Shown here in pieces: positions 45,513 through 56,963 of a stretch of 64,000 bases of DNA. The notes under the pieces are model-generated. The model was given only the letters and a program-made list of their open reading frames with translations, ran no database searches and was not told where the DNA came from. The position numbers were made by a program, and so were the translations under genes. This stretch comes from Pseudeuparius sepicola. Taxonomy: Eukaryota; Arthropoda; Insecta; Coleoptera; Anthribidae. The DNA lies in the NCBI GenBank assembly GCA_963920635.1, contig OY987299.1, positions 119,041,373-119,105,372 of the forward strand, read 5' to 3'. Position 1 is the first letter of the stretch. The number at the start of each line of letters is the position of its first letter.

Positions 45513-47796
45513 AAGAAACACAGAAAACACGTGGGTATACTCTCGGTCTTTTGATGTGGAATAACAAGGACTTCAATTTCTCCTCTAAACGCGCTTATAC
45601 ACTTTCATTTGACAACGTAAACATTTTCAGCTCGTTTCTCTAAATTTACGCAACTATTAAAACGGAATAACTCGGAAACGTTATTAGAAACGAAACAATT
45701 TCTCAGTTTCCAGGGCACGGCAACTTCATATTTATGCAAGTTCATTACATCGAGAAACTCCGGAGGTAAACATAATGCTTTTAATCGCTGAGGGTATTTT
45801 AAGAACTTGTAACGAATTCAAGAGGAGCGCCAGCCAAACCCGAGGCAGCCGGAAAATGGCTCAAAGGTGTGTATGCGGGGTATATGAATATTCTCAAGCA
45901 GTAAAGCAGAGATGAACTTTCGAATTCTGTTTAGCAAGCTAACGAAAACAAAAAGCCACTTTCGAATATTTACTATATTGAGTTCGTCATTCATTCTACT
46001 TTTACCTTTCTGCTGCGATTTCTGCCAATATTCCGTTCGACTTTTCGTTACGCATAACAAAGAAATACATTTTTATTGTGCGATTGTAAGGAAATGGCAT
46101 TACCACGTTCTGCACTTCTCTACTCTCCGCAAGATGTCACTATTATAATTTGGTCGTAAATAGTCGTAACCCGCAATGAATTGTCCTTGACGCTTGCCCG
46201 TAAGTACCAACCGAAATTACCAAAGTACAGTATGTTGGTTCGATGAGCTAACTAGGACTACTTTTGATCAACACAAGTTCCAACTTTAGTTAACCCGCAC
46301 ATTTTAGAATCCGACATTTTCAAAAATATACCTACCTTAGAAAAATGACCCAGAAAAAGGAAATCATAGCCTAAAGGTCGCGTGACGCCATAGAAGAAGC
46401 CACTATGACCAGAAAACCAATTACGTTTTAAATTTCCAACCCCCGAAAAGAAGCCTCGATGTGGCTCCATCGAGACCAACCGACTCACCGTTGCCACATC
46501 TCACACATTTGGTTTTCAATGACCGCTGGACCGTAAGTGTTGTGGATATGGCAACGGCGCTCGCATTTTTGATCGGTTTGACCTACTACTGCAAACAGCA
46601 CTACACCAGTTTATTCCCGCGAGGCATCTTAAGTGCTCCCCTTCTTGATGAAACTTGCTACGTTAATAATTCATTCATTGTCGGCTTGTAATATCCAACC
46701 AAACCTTGCCGAGTACTCACCACTTCGCAATAACATCGGCCGACAAGCTCGGGCCAGTTTTATGGGTAGCTTCCAGTCGCGCAAATCTTATTAGAGCGGA
46801 TTTAAGGCTGCCGTAGGTGTCGCCATGAAAATGGGCCGGAACGATTTTTTTTATCGGCTTTAAACGTTATACGGGTCTGGTGCAAATAAAATTAGAGTTT
46901 TCCGGATTGCCGCCGCGACCGTAATACATGAGTTGGAAGAGACGACAAAGAGTCCATTGCATAGCTTGATTTCTCCATTCATTGCATTTATCGAACCAAA
47001 AGTGGTGTGCCGTGTGTCAGTGGTGGTTTCTCTGAATGTGTTTTTTTGCAGCGAACCACAGTGAAAATTAAAAAACAGTCAAGGCTACGGCTCATGCTGT
47101 TCTACGAACTCTGCGTGTATCGTGCAGTTGCCAAGAATAGTAAATTTTAATTAAAACAGAGTTCCTTCAGTATGCGGTATAAAAATGTATGCAAGCTAAG
47201 AAACAATAACCGGCGACGTCAAACATACGTCTAGTACAAGAATGTACTTAAAAAATAAACAAGTTTAAGCGACTTTGTACGAGTTGCAAGCACTATTATA
47301 GTCACAGTCATCAGATGTGTTCGACTACCATATTATATTATTTCCCAGACAAAATATAGCTAAACAATTTTTTAAAGAAATATATCGTTGAATACATCAA
47401 CCTGTTTACTGCTTGTAAATTTGACGGTATTTCCACGTGTGCACTTATTTATACTGTTCAGGAGATATAAATATGACAAAGTATGGGGCATTTTTCATTT
47501 AGTTTTTAATTGGGTTTTTCGCTACAATTAAAAGACAACTTTTTCAAGTTGCCAGGAAAATTCATAAATGTTTAACAGTAAATGAACGAGACTTTGAACG
47601 TTTAACTCAAAAAATAACTTCAACAACTGTGTTTCTGAGCTTCCGGAGAATAAATCATCCTCCTTTCTCAAACATAATGGCGCACGTCAAAGTGAAATGA
47701 CAAAATAATAAATGTTAACTTAAAATGTCATGACAGCAGAAACAATAGCCTAGCCACCTGTCTGATATTGTACCCTGTGTTCTATCTAATTACCTA
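45513..47796. other. intergenic, no gene recognised
   Basis: Less AT-rich tracts occur at 45800-46080, 46440-46720 and 46780-46960. An acceptor-like TGTTTTTTTGCAG ends at 47052 and is followed by a 33-codon open frame ending in TAA, but nothing confirms an exon. Confidence 0.35.
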
Positions 47797-47798
47797 TA

Positions 47799-48501
47799 TA
47801 CAGGGTGATTCAAAACTATGCGGCACCCTTTCAGGGGCGTAATTTACTCGTTAAAATAAGACGAAAAGTTCATATCAACATGGGTCCAAAAACGCTTCGT
47901 TACGAAGATACAGGGTGATTAAGCTTTCAAAAAATATTATTATTATTATTTTGTGCCTTAGCGCCTTTCTAGTATCAAAAATTACCTACTCCTACTGCAA
48001 TTCCATTTGAAAATCATTTCGTTTACTTAAAATAATAGTTACTTCAAAGTAAAGTAAAGAGTCCAAAAAAGATGAGAAATAGGAAAAACTCCAATTTTCC
48101 GCGAAAGAGAGAGAGATATGAAAAAAATGAAAGAGACATTTTTTGTTCCATATTGTATTGTTTATTCAACAAGATAATAAAATTTTGTATTGTACAGGGC
48201 AGTACTATTTTTTTTGTTTAATTAATGGTACTGATTACCCATACCTCCGCCACTGGTTACTTTGGAGAGCTGATATTAACATGTGTTATGTCACCCTATG
48301 AGGGTATTATTGTGTACCAAGTTTGGTTTAAATATTCTATTGGTTTGGAATGTAGAAACACAAATCGATATTTTTTTGAAAGCTTAATCACCCTGTATCT
48401 TCGTAACGAAGCGTTTTTGGACCCATGTTGATATGAACTTTTCGTCTTATTTTAACGAGTAAAGTAGGCACCTGAAAGGGTGCCGCATAGTTTTGAATCA
48501 C
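47799..48501. mobile_element. fold-back element FB6, right end lost to a hAT insertion
   Basis: The left end TACAGGGTGATTCAAAACTA is mirrored by TAGTTTTGAATCAC at 48488-48501, but the expected CCTGTA is missing because the hAT copy starts at 48506. An inner ACAGGGTGATTAAGCTTTC (about 47910) is mirrored near 48382-48400, the two-tier layout again. Confidence 0.8.
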
Positions 48502-48505
48502 TTAC

Positions 48506-49528
48506 CAGGGGCTCTTTAAAGTAAGGGGACCCAGCCTTCTACTTTCCAAACTGAGGCCTATTCTTTCCTCATTCTAATGGTATCAGTGGTGCCAAGTATG
48601 CCATTTTATTGGAGAATCTGTGAATATATAACAGGTACTTTGATTGTTAGTAAAAATGAATAATGGTTTCCATGATTTCTAAAAATTTGACTTGAAAATG
48701 TTGTGTCTACAAGTGCAGAATATGGCAACTGTCAAATGAAACAAATTTATTTTATAGTTTAAATTAATTTCCAGTAATTATTTCCACGAATTTAAGTATG
48801 GTAAGTCAGTAGTGCCGATTTTGCGTATTTAAGAATTTGTCGCTATTGCACCTAGTTACCAGGTTCCTCAATACATTTGTAATATGTATATATACTTGAA
48901 CTGTCTTCCCTTGTGGAATGTGTCTGTCCAAAGAACTTTCACACATTTTCGGGATGGACTAATAAGATTAGGTCTAGTAGTTTTAATCATGTAGTTTTTC
49001 TCGGTGTTCATTATAAAAATTTTGTAATTTTATTTCTCTCCCAAGGTACCTTACAAACTTAAAATAAAGTTCTAGTCGTACATAAAAACTCTTTAAAAAA
49101 AGACCTGACTGAAGCTACCTGCTTAATAATTTAAAATTTACGAAATACGATTTTTGTTTTGAACTACCTACTTATACGTAATGCCCACGTAGTGGGAATT
49201 TTAAGATTACTAAAGGTGATACAAGAAAAATCTGGTTACAATTATTGGGACTACTACAGGCGGCCGCATTACCTTTAATTGACACAACTGAGTATCTGGA
49301 AGTTAGAAAACTTAAAAATTGTTAATTATGATGGGAAATATTTTGCCTCCTTTAGAATCTACGGCACTGGCATGTCACATACAACCTGATGGCAGTTGGA
49401 CACTGACATATAACATAACCCTTGTGGTCTCCTTGGAGTCGACAGAAAACAAACTTCCCCTCAAGGCTTCCCTTTTCCTATGTGATAGACTGTGACAAGC
49501 TGGGTCCCCTTATTTTAAAGAGTCCCTG
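48506..49528 (+). mobile_element. hAT-like non-autonomous element, copy B
   Basis: Inverted copy of 1239-2300, 1,023 bp, with ends CAGGGGCTCTTTAAAGTAAG and a mirrored CAGGGACTCTTTAAA. Flanks TCACTTAC and GTACTTAC agree at 6 of 8 positions, a decayed 8 bp duplication. It interrupts the terminus of FB6, so it inserted later than FB6. Confidence 0.75.
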
Positions 49529-50408
49529 GTACTTACTAACTTTTTGAATAACTGGCAATCATATTTTACTGAATTCCACTGAACATTCAGCGACACAGTT
49601 GCCCGAATTTCCTAGAATAAATATAAATATGTTGTTTCCTTAATTTTTCTCCTATTTCCTACTTTTTCTTTGATAATATACTTGGTTGGGACTTATCCCA
49701 CAAAATTCTATGTTTATTATTAAAAGAATGTTCACATATTTTTGAATTTGAATTTTGATTTTGCCTGATATAATTTTTATGTTTTTACAAACGTTAAATG
49801 ACTTAGAAGTTAAATGGTTTCGTTTTAACTAGCATCAGTATTTTTGGTTTTAAATACTGTTTTCGCATTAAAAAGATTGTCTATGCATTTTAGCTTATCT
49901 GCGATAGTCCGGGAATATAAGGAATACTTAACTAAATTTACTGGTCGTCCACCAAATCTCTTTTCTCTAGTTCTAGCATTGTATCTTGTTGGCAATTTTG
50001 AAAAACTTGCTCAACAAATTCAAAGTTTCGTTCATTTACTGTCAAACATTTACGAATTTTTCTGGAAACTTGAAAAAAGTTGTGTTTTAATCAGTTTCGT
50101 TCAGGTTCTGTGGGGAAACACCTAATTAAGAATTAAATGGATCTGTTTGCGCGAGAAAGAAATTTCCGACAATATGTGGCATTTCTATTTTAGTATTAGA
50201 AATACAAATTATAAAGTGTCAACATATATATACCTATATAACATTATTGTACCGACTTATTTTCGTCTTTATCTTTTATGTATTAATAAATGAAATTCGT
50301 AAAATACTGATTTTCCCAGACGATCGCACTATCTGGCAACGCCGCGGCCGCCACGCGGTAAACTATTTCATGTGCTTAGATTAGTCTGGTTGCACATTCA
50401 ATTCAAAG
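49529..50408. other. intergenic, no gene recognised
   Basis: The 93-codon plus frame at 49844-50125 is unrecognised and ATG-initiated by chance in AT-rich DNA. Confidence 0.4.
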
Positions 50409-50500
50409 TACAGTTTGTTCAGCAAATGTATCGTATATTCACGAGTAAAACAAGGACGGGAGTTGTGACGTAGGGCCGAACATTCGCTGAACAAACTGTA
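50409..50500. mobile_element. 92 bp MITE with TACAGTTTGTTCAGC ends
   Basis: TACAGTTTGTTCAGCAAATG at the left pairs with CATTCGCTGAACAAACTGTA at the right with one mismatch. It lies in a region otherwise lacking features. Confidence 0.7.
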
Positions 50501-51176
50501 TATGGTTTCCTAGCAAGTGCGAAGTGAATGCACAAGTATTTTTTTAACTTTAAAAAGTTGATAGTTAGTTGTGCATTAGTGTAATAATTTTAAACAATGG
50601 GACACGAGACGTGAAAAAGGAAGGTAGTAGTATAGTAAGTTAAGTTTACCCCCAACTACAACTACCGACCAGTAACTTTAACCCACTAAACAGGCAAAAT
50701 AATGATCGTGTGAAGGACAAAACGAGGAGGCGTCCAGTTTTTAAGATTCGTTCGCTCTGTACAAACATCCGAGTATAAAAATACAATCCGTGAAGTGGTG
50801 GGCTCTCGTTTCAGATACGCAGAAAGGATAAGTAAACATGGGGAAACAGAAGACGACACTTAACGGGGACGAGATTGTCTTTTTATGGGGCGATGTGCCG
50901 TGATCAATCGGTATGGGTAAATATGAAGCAGGTTGGGGCTTCGATAGTCTGGGTTTTTGCAAAGGTGTAATTATACAGAAAATTAGATAATTTGTAATTA
51001 CAAATGTTACTGATAAATTGTTTAAGTAACATTTCCTTAAAGGCTACTCAAACATTGAGAAACGTTAGAAACTGAACTAGAAAAACATATATTTCCATAT
51101 CAATAATACTAAAGTGAGGGCAAAAACTTTTTTAAATTTCCTTAATGAAAAATGTTTGAAATAAAAGTTTATTAAA
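50501..51176. other. intergenic, nothing recognised
   Basis: Scattered similarity to 52580-52960 (GAAAGGATAAGTAAACA versus GAAAGGATGAGTAAACA and nearby words) hints at an old duplicated repeat, but boundaries cannot be set. Confidence 0.3.
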
Positions 51177-52348
51177 TAATAATAGTTATTTATGTACCAA
51201 GGCACTGAAGTTCAACTTTTTATGACTCATGTGGAGTTTAGTTGCTGAGGCCTCTGGCCGAGGCAAATAAACCACATGAGTCATAAAAAGAACTTCAGTG
51301 CCGAGGTACATATTATATATTTTTTTGAAATCGGAAAAAAAAAATGTTTTATTAGGCAAGAAAATAATATTAAGGGATCACCCGTCCATGAACCGACTAC
51401 GCGCGGCGTTGCTTGACTTTGACGATCGCTCTACCTAGGACAAGTATGATGAGACACGGCACCTTCTGACAGAAAAACCAAACTGCTGCTTCTTGTGCAG
51501 CCTACACAACAAATCTATTGATATTAAAATTTACTAAAATATGTATATTGAAGGATTGCGCTTCTATAGGAAACAATTTCGCAATGTGTACGAAAAGTTA
51601 AATGAGCCTTTATCGGCCGGGTTTTGAATATTTGGTCACTTTTGACGGGCGATTTCTCCGCGTCTGACGTTTGATGTTTACATCTCGCCAAGGCCTACTT
51701 ATTGAAAAAATCGTACAATAATGGGCTACATTATTGTACGATTTCTGTGCTTTTAATGACGATTTTGGGACATTTTAATGCCGATTTTAAGAAAAAATTA
51801 TTATAAAATGGAGATGACCTTTAAAGCATTCTCCCTGTCGAGTCAATGAACATTACGTTCACTGGTTAGGAAATATTTTTTTCTTGAAAACGGCATTAAA
51901 ATGTCCCAAAATCGTCATTAAAAGCACAGAAATCGTCCACGAACCGACTACGCGCGGCGTTGCTTGACTTTACCGATCGCTCTACCTAGGACAAGTATAA
52001 TGACGTACGGCACCTTCTGACAGAAAAACCAAGCTACTGCTTCTTGTGCAGCCTACACAACAAATCTATTGATTTTCAAATTTACTAAAATATGTATACT
52101 GAAGGATTGCGCTTCTATAGGAAACAATTTCTCAATGTGTACGAAAAGTTAAATGAGCCTTTACCGGCCGGGTTTTGAATATTTGGTCACTTTTGACGGG
52201 CGATTTCTCCGCGTCTGACGTTTGATGTTTACATCTCGCCAAGGCCTACTTATTGAAAAAATCGTACAATAATGGGCTACATTATTGTACGATTTCTGTG
52301 CTTTTAATGACGATTTTGGGACATTTTAATGCCGATTTCAAGAAAATA
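51177..52348 (+). repeat. hairpin repeat family, tandem copy pair (551 bp period)
   Basis: The terminal hairpin (51191-51312) is followed by a unit whose AACCGACTACGCGCGGCG landmark recurs at 51391 and 51942, a 551 bp period. Each unit also carries a small hairpin, AAATCGTACAATAATG mirrored across GGCTA. Between the units lies an inverted piece of the unit end. No protein is encoded. Confidence 0.8.
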
Positions 52349-52969
52349 ACTATTTGTTCCACTACTAACTTTTATATGTTTGTATGCATTGTAAAAAATC
52401 AAGTCTGCATCATGGGAAATATTGTTTAATTTTTTTTGTATATCAGAAATTTAATTTACGGCTTTTCTATGGTATTTAAACAGAATTGTTTTGTGGCAAA
52501 AACTCATATGCATACATATCTAAGTTCTATAAAGTAGAAGTGGAACCACTAGTATGTTAATCGTAAATTATTCATAGTTCCATAGACAATAGAAGCACCT
52601 GTGCTTAGTAGCTGACAATTAGAAGTGAGGCGGTGAGGGAGTTACTATTTACGTTACATTCACCCCAACAAACAACAAATAATATAACTTCAACCAAGCA
52701 AACAAGTAACAATGGTCTGGTCGGCAGCAAAAAGGGACAATAATACGGGTCCAGGGTTAGAATAATAATTTATATACTGTGGAAACATAATAATATGGAC
52801 ATTAAAATGGAAAGTGGAGAGTTCAATTTTTGGAAGCGCCGAAAGGATGAGTAAACAATGGGAACAGTGGACGCCACTTCTTATTACAGATGCGACGTGC
52901 TGCGTTATCACTAAGTGGGTAAACGTGAGAATGTCAGAATGTTGTTTTTTGTAGAGAGGTTTCAGCAAA
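52349..52969. other. intergenic, nothing recognised
   Basis: No exon supported; see the note on possible old similarity to 50580-50960. Confidence 0.35.
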
Positions 52970-54141
52970 TACAGGGTGGACCAGTTTTTTGTAGCAGGAC
53001 TTTAACAGGTGATAGATCTTCAAAAAATAGCGTCACTTTTTCGTATAAACTATATCTTTTTAAGGCCTTAGAAAAAAGTTACAGGGTGTTAAAGTGGGAA
53101 AAAATATGCGGACTTTATTGAATATTTACCAAACTAGTTGAGATATTTAAGTCATATTTGGTATACGTTAAAACGGCATGGGTTAGCATAAAACCTGTTA
53201 ATATCGAACATCTTGAACAACCAGTGGCGGAGAAGTGGGTAATTGATAAAATTATGTTTAGAAAAATAAATGAATCACCTTGTATTTTAACAAAAGGTAT
53301 TGAATTTTTTATGTAGATTTTAATTGCAGACAAAAATGTCCTCTTGGTATTTGTTCGCATGTGTTATCGTTTAATGGCAAATTTCATTTTGTTGTATTAT
53401 TTCGGGGTATTTCTGAAAAATTATCTAAAAAAATTGGTGCATAAGTAACACTTAAAGTAGAAAAAACGTGTTTCTTATTTTAAATAAAGTAACTTTTTCC
53501 AATAAACTAACCCATTCAAGGTTTTACTTGTCAAGATACAGAGCGTAACCTTAATTGTATCCTGTAGACCCTGTAACTTCAAAAGTATAGCCTTAAATAG
53601 GTAAGTTTATTGGAAAAAGTTACTTTATTTAAAGTAGCAAACACATTATTTCTACTTTAAGTGTGACTTATGGAGCAATTTTTTTTGATAATTTTCAGAA
53701 ATACCCCGAAATAATACAAAAAAATGAAATTTGCCATTAAACTATAACACATGCGAACAAATACCAAGAGGACATTTTTGTCTGCAATTAAAAACTACAT
53801 AAAAAATTCAATACCTTTTGTTAAAATACAAGGTGATTCATTTATTTTCCTAAACATAATTTTACCAATTACCCACTTCTCCGCCACTGGTTGTTCAAGA
53901 TGTTCGATATTAACAGGTTTTATGCTAACCCATGTCGTTTTAACGTATACCAAATATGACTTAAATATCTCAACTGGTTTGGTAAATATTCAATAAAGTC
54001 CGCATATTTTTTCCCACTTTAACTCCCTGTAACTTTTTTCTAAAGCCTTAAAAAGATATAGTTTATACGAAAAAGTGCCGTTATTTTTTGAAGATCTATC
54101 ACCTGTTAAAGTCCTGCTACAAAAAACTGGTCCACCCTGTA
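52970..54141. mobile_element. fold-back element FB7 (ACAGGGTGGACCAG ends)
   Basis: Two arms of about 550-580 bp are near-identical inverted repeats; the short frames 53115-53360 and 53751-53996 are mirror images differing at four of 81 residues. The outer end ACAGGGTGGACCAGTTTT is followed after about 110 bp by an inner TTACAGGGTGTTAAAGTGGG, mirrored at the right. A transcript across it would form a long hairpin. Confidence 0.85.
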
Positions 54142-55547
54142 TAGAGCGTAAGATGGAGAGAAAACATAGGGTTCGACATTCGATGAATTGAATCCAGGTA
54201 TAAGGTATAGTGATGTTGCACTTTTTTCTGTAATAAACTCGGAAATCTATAGTGGTGACGTTAAAAAGGACTATTAAATTTACAGTTTACCTTAACACTA
54301 GATTCTGTCACACAGGGTGTTGTATCAAACTAAACTTTTGAGGGATATTTAGTTTGAAGAGAAAGTATAATTTTCTATAGTCTCGTGCCCGAACCACTTA
54401 ATTGGTGATCTATGGGATCTTAGATGTAGTTTTCAGAACCAGTTTTTTGGGTGTATCTCAAAACATAAAGATATGCCATTCGAATTTGATACTAAGTTAC
54501 TATACAAGAAAAATGCACTTGTACTATAATATAGCTCAAGTGGAAACATTATTATGTTTCCACTTGCGGAAAGTGGATCTTCTGTTGAAAGATAATAGTT
54601 GCTATAAAAATAAATGCGTTCTTTTTCTACTTATGGAGTTCTGAAATTTTAAATGAAGAGTATTTTTGGTGCACTAATTCGAAAATAGTACTTACTTGTC
54701 CACATGGAAATTTTTATGTTGTTTCTTTTAATTTTTCTCTTAGTTGAAATATTGTTACTTATGCATATATTTGTCTACAACAAATCCACATTCTATAAGT
54801 GTAAAATAAAATTATTCCAGACCATGACCCATCCTTCAACTGATTAGACGCGAGTTTTTTATAACCTATATAGGTTTTAATGGCAAAAGTAAATACCAAA
54901 ACGGATAAAAGTTCGTCTATTTCAAATGAAAAATAATTTCCTGGCAATTTCGCAGCTTAAAGGCCCAATTTCCGGCGTCGGTGACCACTAGATTTGGTTG
55001 CAAATAGACAGGCTAATCCATTAGTCATCACCGTCTACAGATAATGGCAAACCATTGTGAGGTATAAATGGATTTCTTTGCCAGAAAAATGGGCTGGCTC
55101 GTCGCTGTCCAATTATTGGGCATTTTAACTCAGATAGCATGGCATATAGTTAGCTTGACATGCCTTCATTATATATTTGTATTTACAAAGCAAAATTACC
55201 AGTGCCTTTATACATCCTGTATCGTGTGCAAAGTTGCTATAACCACAGCTGCTACAGTCGGATTCTCAGGGTCTTTTCAGGTTATTTTTGGGTTATTTAT
55301 AAAAAAAAACAGTTCACATCTACCCAATTTAATGTAATAAATTGGACTCAAAACTTACAAAAATCTAACAACAGTCTTAACACCTATTTCCTAACCCTAT
55401 TTTGCTTATTCCTATGAATATCCCAGTGTTCTTTTTACGCTACCGGTCTCTCAACGACGAATTACTTTTGAGATGGTCCTTCATATTACCAAACAAGTCG
55501 AGGTTCTGCAACTTTGAGCTCCCTCAAGCTTTCTTCCAATATGATAC
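54142..55547. other. intergenic, no gene recognised
   Basis: The frames at 54402-54644 and 55068-55337 are unrecognised. No repeat boundary could be supported. Confidence 0.4.
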
Positions 55548-56150
55548 TACAGGGTGATTCAATCATGATGTAAAAAAATTTAACCACACAGTGGGAGACG
55601 TTTACTAAAAAGGAAAATGCCTAAAACATGGGGCAAATCAACCCTAGTCCCCTGTAACTCGGCGCTCCGGTAGGCTGCGACGCGCTGCTTTGCCGCTTGT
55701 GCGCTGTGAACCGCTGCTACCGCCAGATTCTTGGATACCATGTTCGTGCTCCCACATTCCGTGTACGACAGGCGAAAGCGCAGGTAGAACCCGCCTGCTG
55801 CACGAGAAAATTGCTACAATCTTATGGAAGTATCCCACCATAAATTGGCAGTTTTATTATACGATAGTGGGCTTATTACTGTATCACAACAGATTTATTA
55901 TACGGGCTTAAGATCTGACGCTCACCAGACCTTTTAGGATTTTCTTAGAATTTCTACGTTTTTTAAATAATTTCTGAGAACAAGTAAAAAAACAAGTAAA
56001 TTTACGACATGTTGTGCAATTATTGGCAACTGCGCAACAGCCTTGACGCGCGAGCTTACCAGCTGACTAGGAAAGTGCCGCTAAGAAGGAGTTTTAATGC
56101 AATTCGGAAAATATTTTTAATTTTTTTTTGGTTGACTGAATCACCCTGTA
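55548..56150. mobile_element. element with ACAGGGTGATTCAATCATG ends
   Basis: The left end TACAGGGTGATTCAATCATG and the right end GACTGAATCACCCTGTA are mirrored over about 17 bases; the interior (GC-moderate, 55640-55930) is not mirrored. Related sequence occurs at 45040-45512 and 60050-60317. Open frames inside are repeat-derived. Confidence 0.65.
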
Positions 56151-56891
56151 TATGAGCCGAAACCCGAGTTTTTTACTAGAGTAAAGCAAAATTGTTCACT
56201 TCAAAGTTGACAAACAAACTTGCATTCTGTTCAAACTGTTTCTATAATGCATTTCCTTTTATTAAATTTTTTTAAAAATTAACATTATAATAGCCAATGG
56301 TTAGCTTTTATGATCTTACCTACCTAAAGTGCAGGCAGCTGGAAAGTATTTCGTCTTACGTAACCGAAAACATTCTAAGATTCCCTTTAATTTATATATT
56401 CACTACAAACCTACTTTGAGAAACTAACACACAAACAAAAATATTCTTCGCCTGCACAGCTATAGAATTTAAAACATTCCCAGCTCTTACAGCAGCGGCC
56501 GTTTTGTCCTGACCTATACAATTTTAATTTTCCTCGTTAACTTTGCAGGAGCGACATCTTGATTACAGTTCCGTTCTCTCTGTCGCCTCTGCGAAATTAC
56601 ATCGCAATCTCCGACTCAATTTTTTCCATTATTCGACTTCTGATAGAAGGTAGTGCGGGGACTTTGTGCAGTTCGTAAAATTCTAGGTAGTTGTGCAACA
56701 TTGATCAGACCCAGAGAGATGTGAACGAAATTTTCAAATGAGAATTTCTCCAAAAGCATCACATCGATGTAGTTGCAAAGTGGCGTGAACGGAAATTATT
56801 ACTACTACTCTGACTAGCACAATTTCAAAACAATGAAACCCATACCAGTTTGTATTCAACAAGTAGTTAATGATATCAACTGCAAAAAATA
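56151..56891. other. intergenic, no gene recognised
   Basis: A less AT-rich tract at 56490-56680 has a possible acceptor (TTAACTTTGCAG ending 56549) but no supported exon. Confidence 0.35.
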
Positions 56892-56963
56892 CACTACAGC
56901 CGGGACTCGAACCCGGGACTCCTACTGTAGCCGTAGGCACTTAACCAACTAAGCTACCGGAGA
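56892..56963 (-). tRNA. tRNA-like sequence (pseudogene or SINE head)
   Basis: Read on the minus strand: A-box TAGCTTAGTTGG, a D-stem GCTT/AAGT with one wobble, a perfect 5 bp anticodon stem CCTAC/GTAGG with loop GGCTACA, and a perfect T-arm CCGGG-TTCGAGT-CCCGG containing the B-box GGTTCGAGTCC. The loop would place CTA at the anticodon and has G instead of the invariant U33. The acceptor strands TCTCCGG and CTGTAGT pair at only five of seven positions. The polymerase III promoter is therefore intact-looking but a functional tRNA is unlikely. Confidence 0.55.

Noticed and set aside
47053..47152. Exon-like 33-codon frame after TGTTTTTTTGCAG
   Set aside because: A good acceptor and open frame alone are expected by chance in 64 kb; no partner exon seen.
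50580..52960. Similar words between 50580-50960 and 52580-52960
   Set aside because: Too diverged to set boundaries; could be chance plus shared composition.
53115..53996. Two near-identical 81-codon frames on opposite strands
   Set aside because: They are mirror images within the arms of fold-back FB7 and have no recognisable domain.
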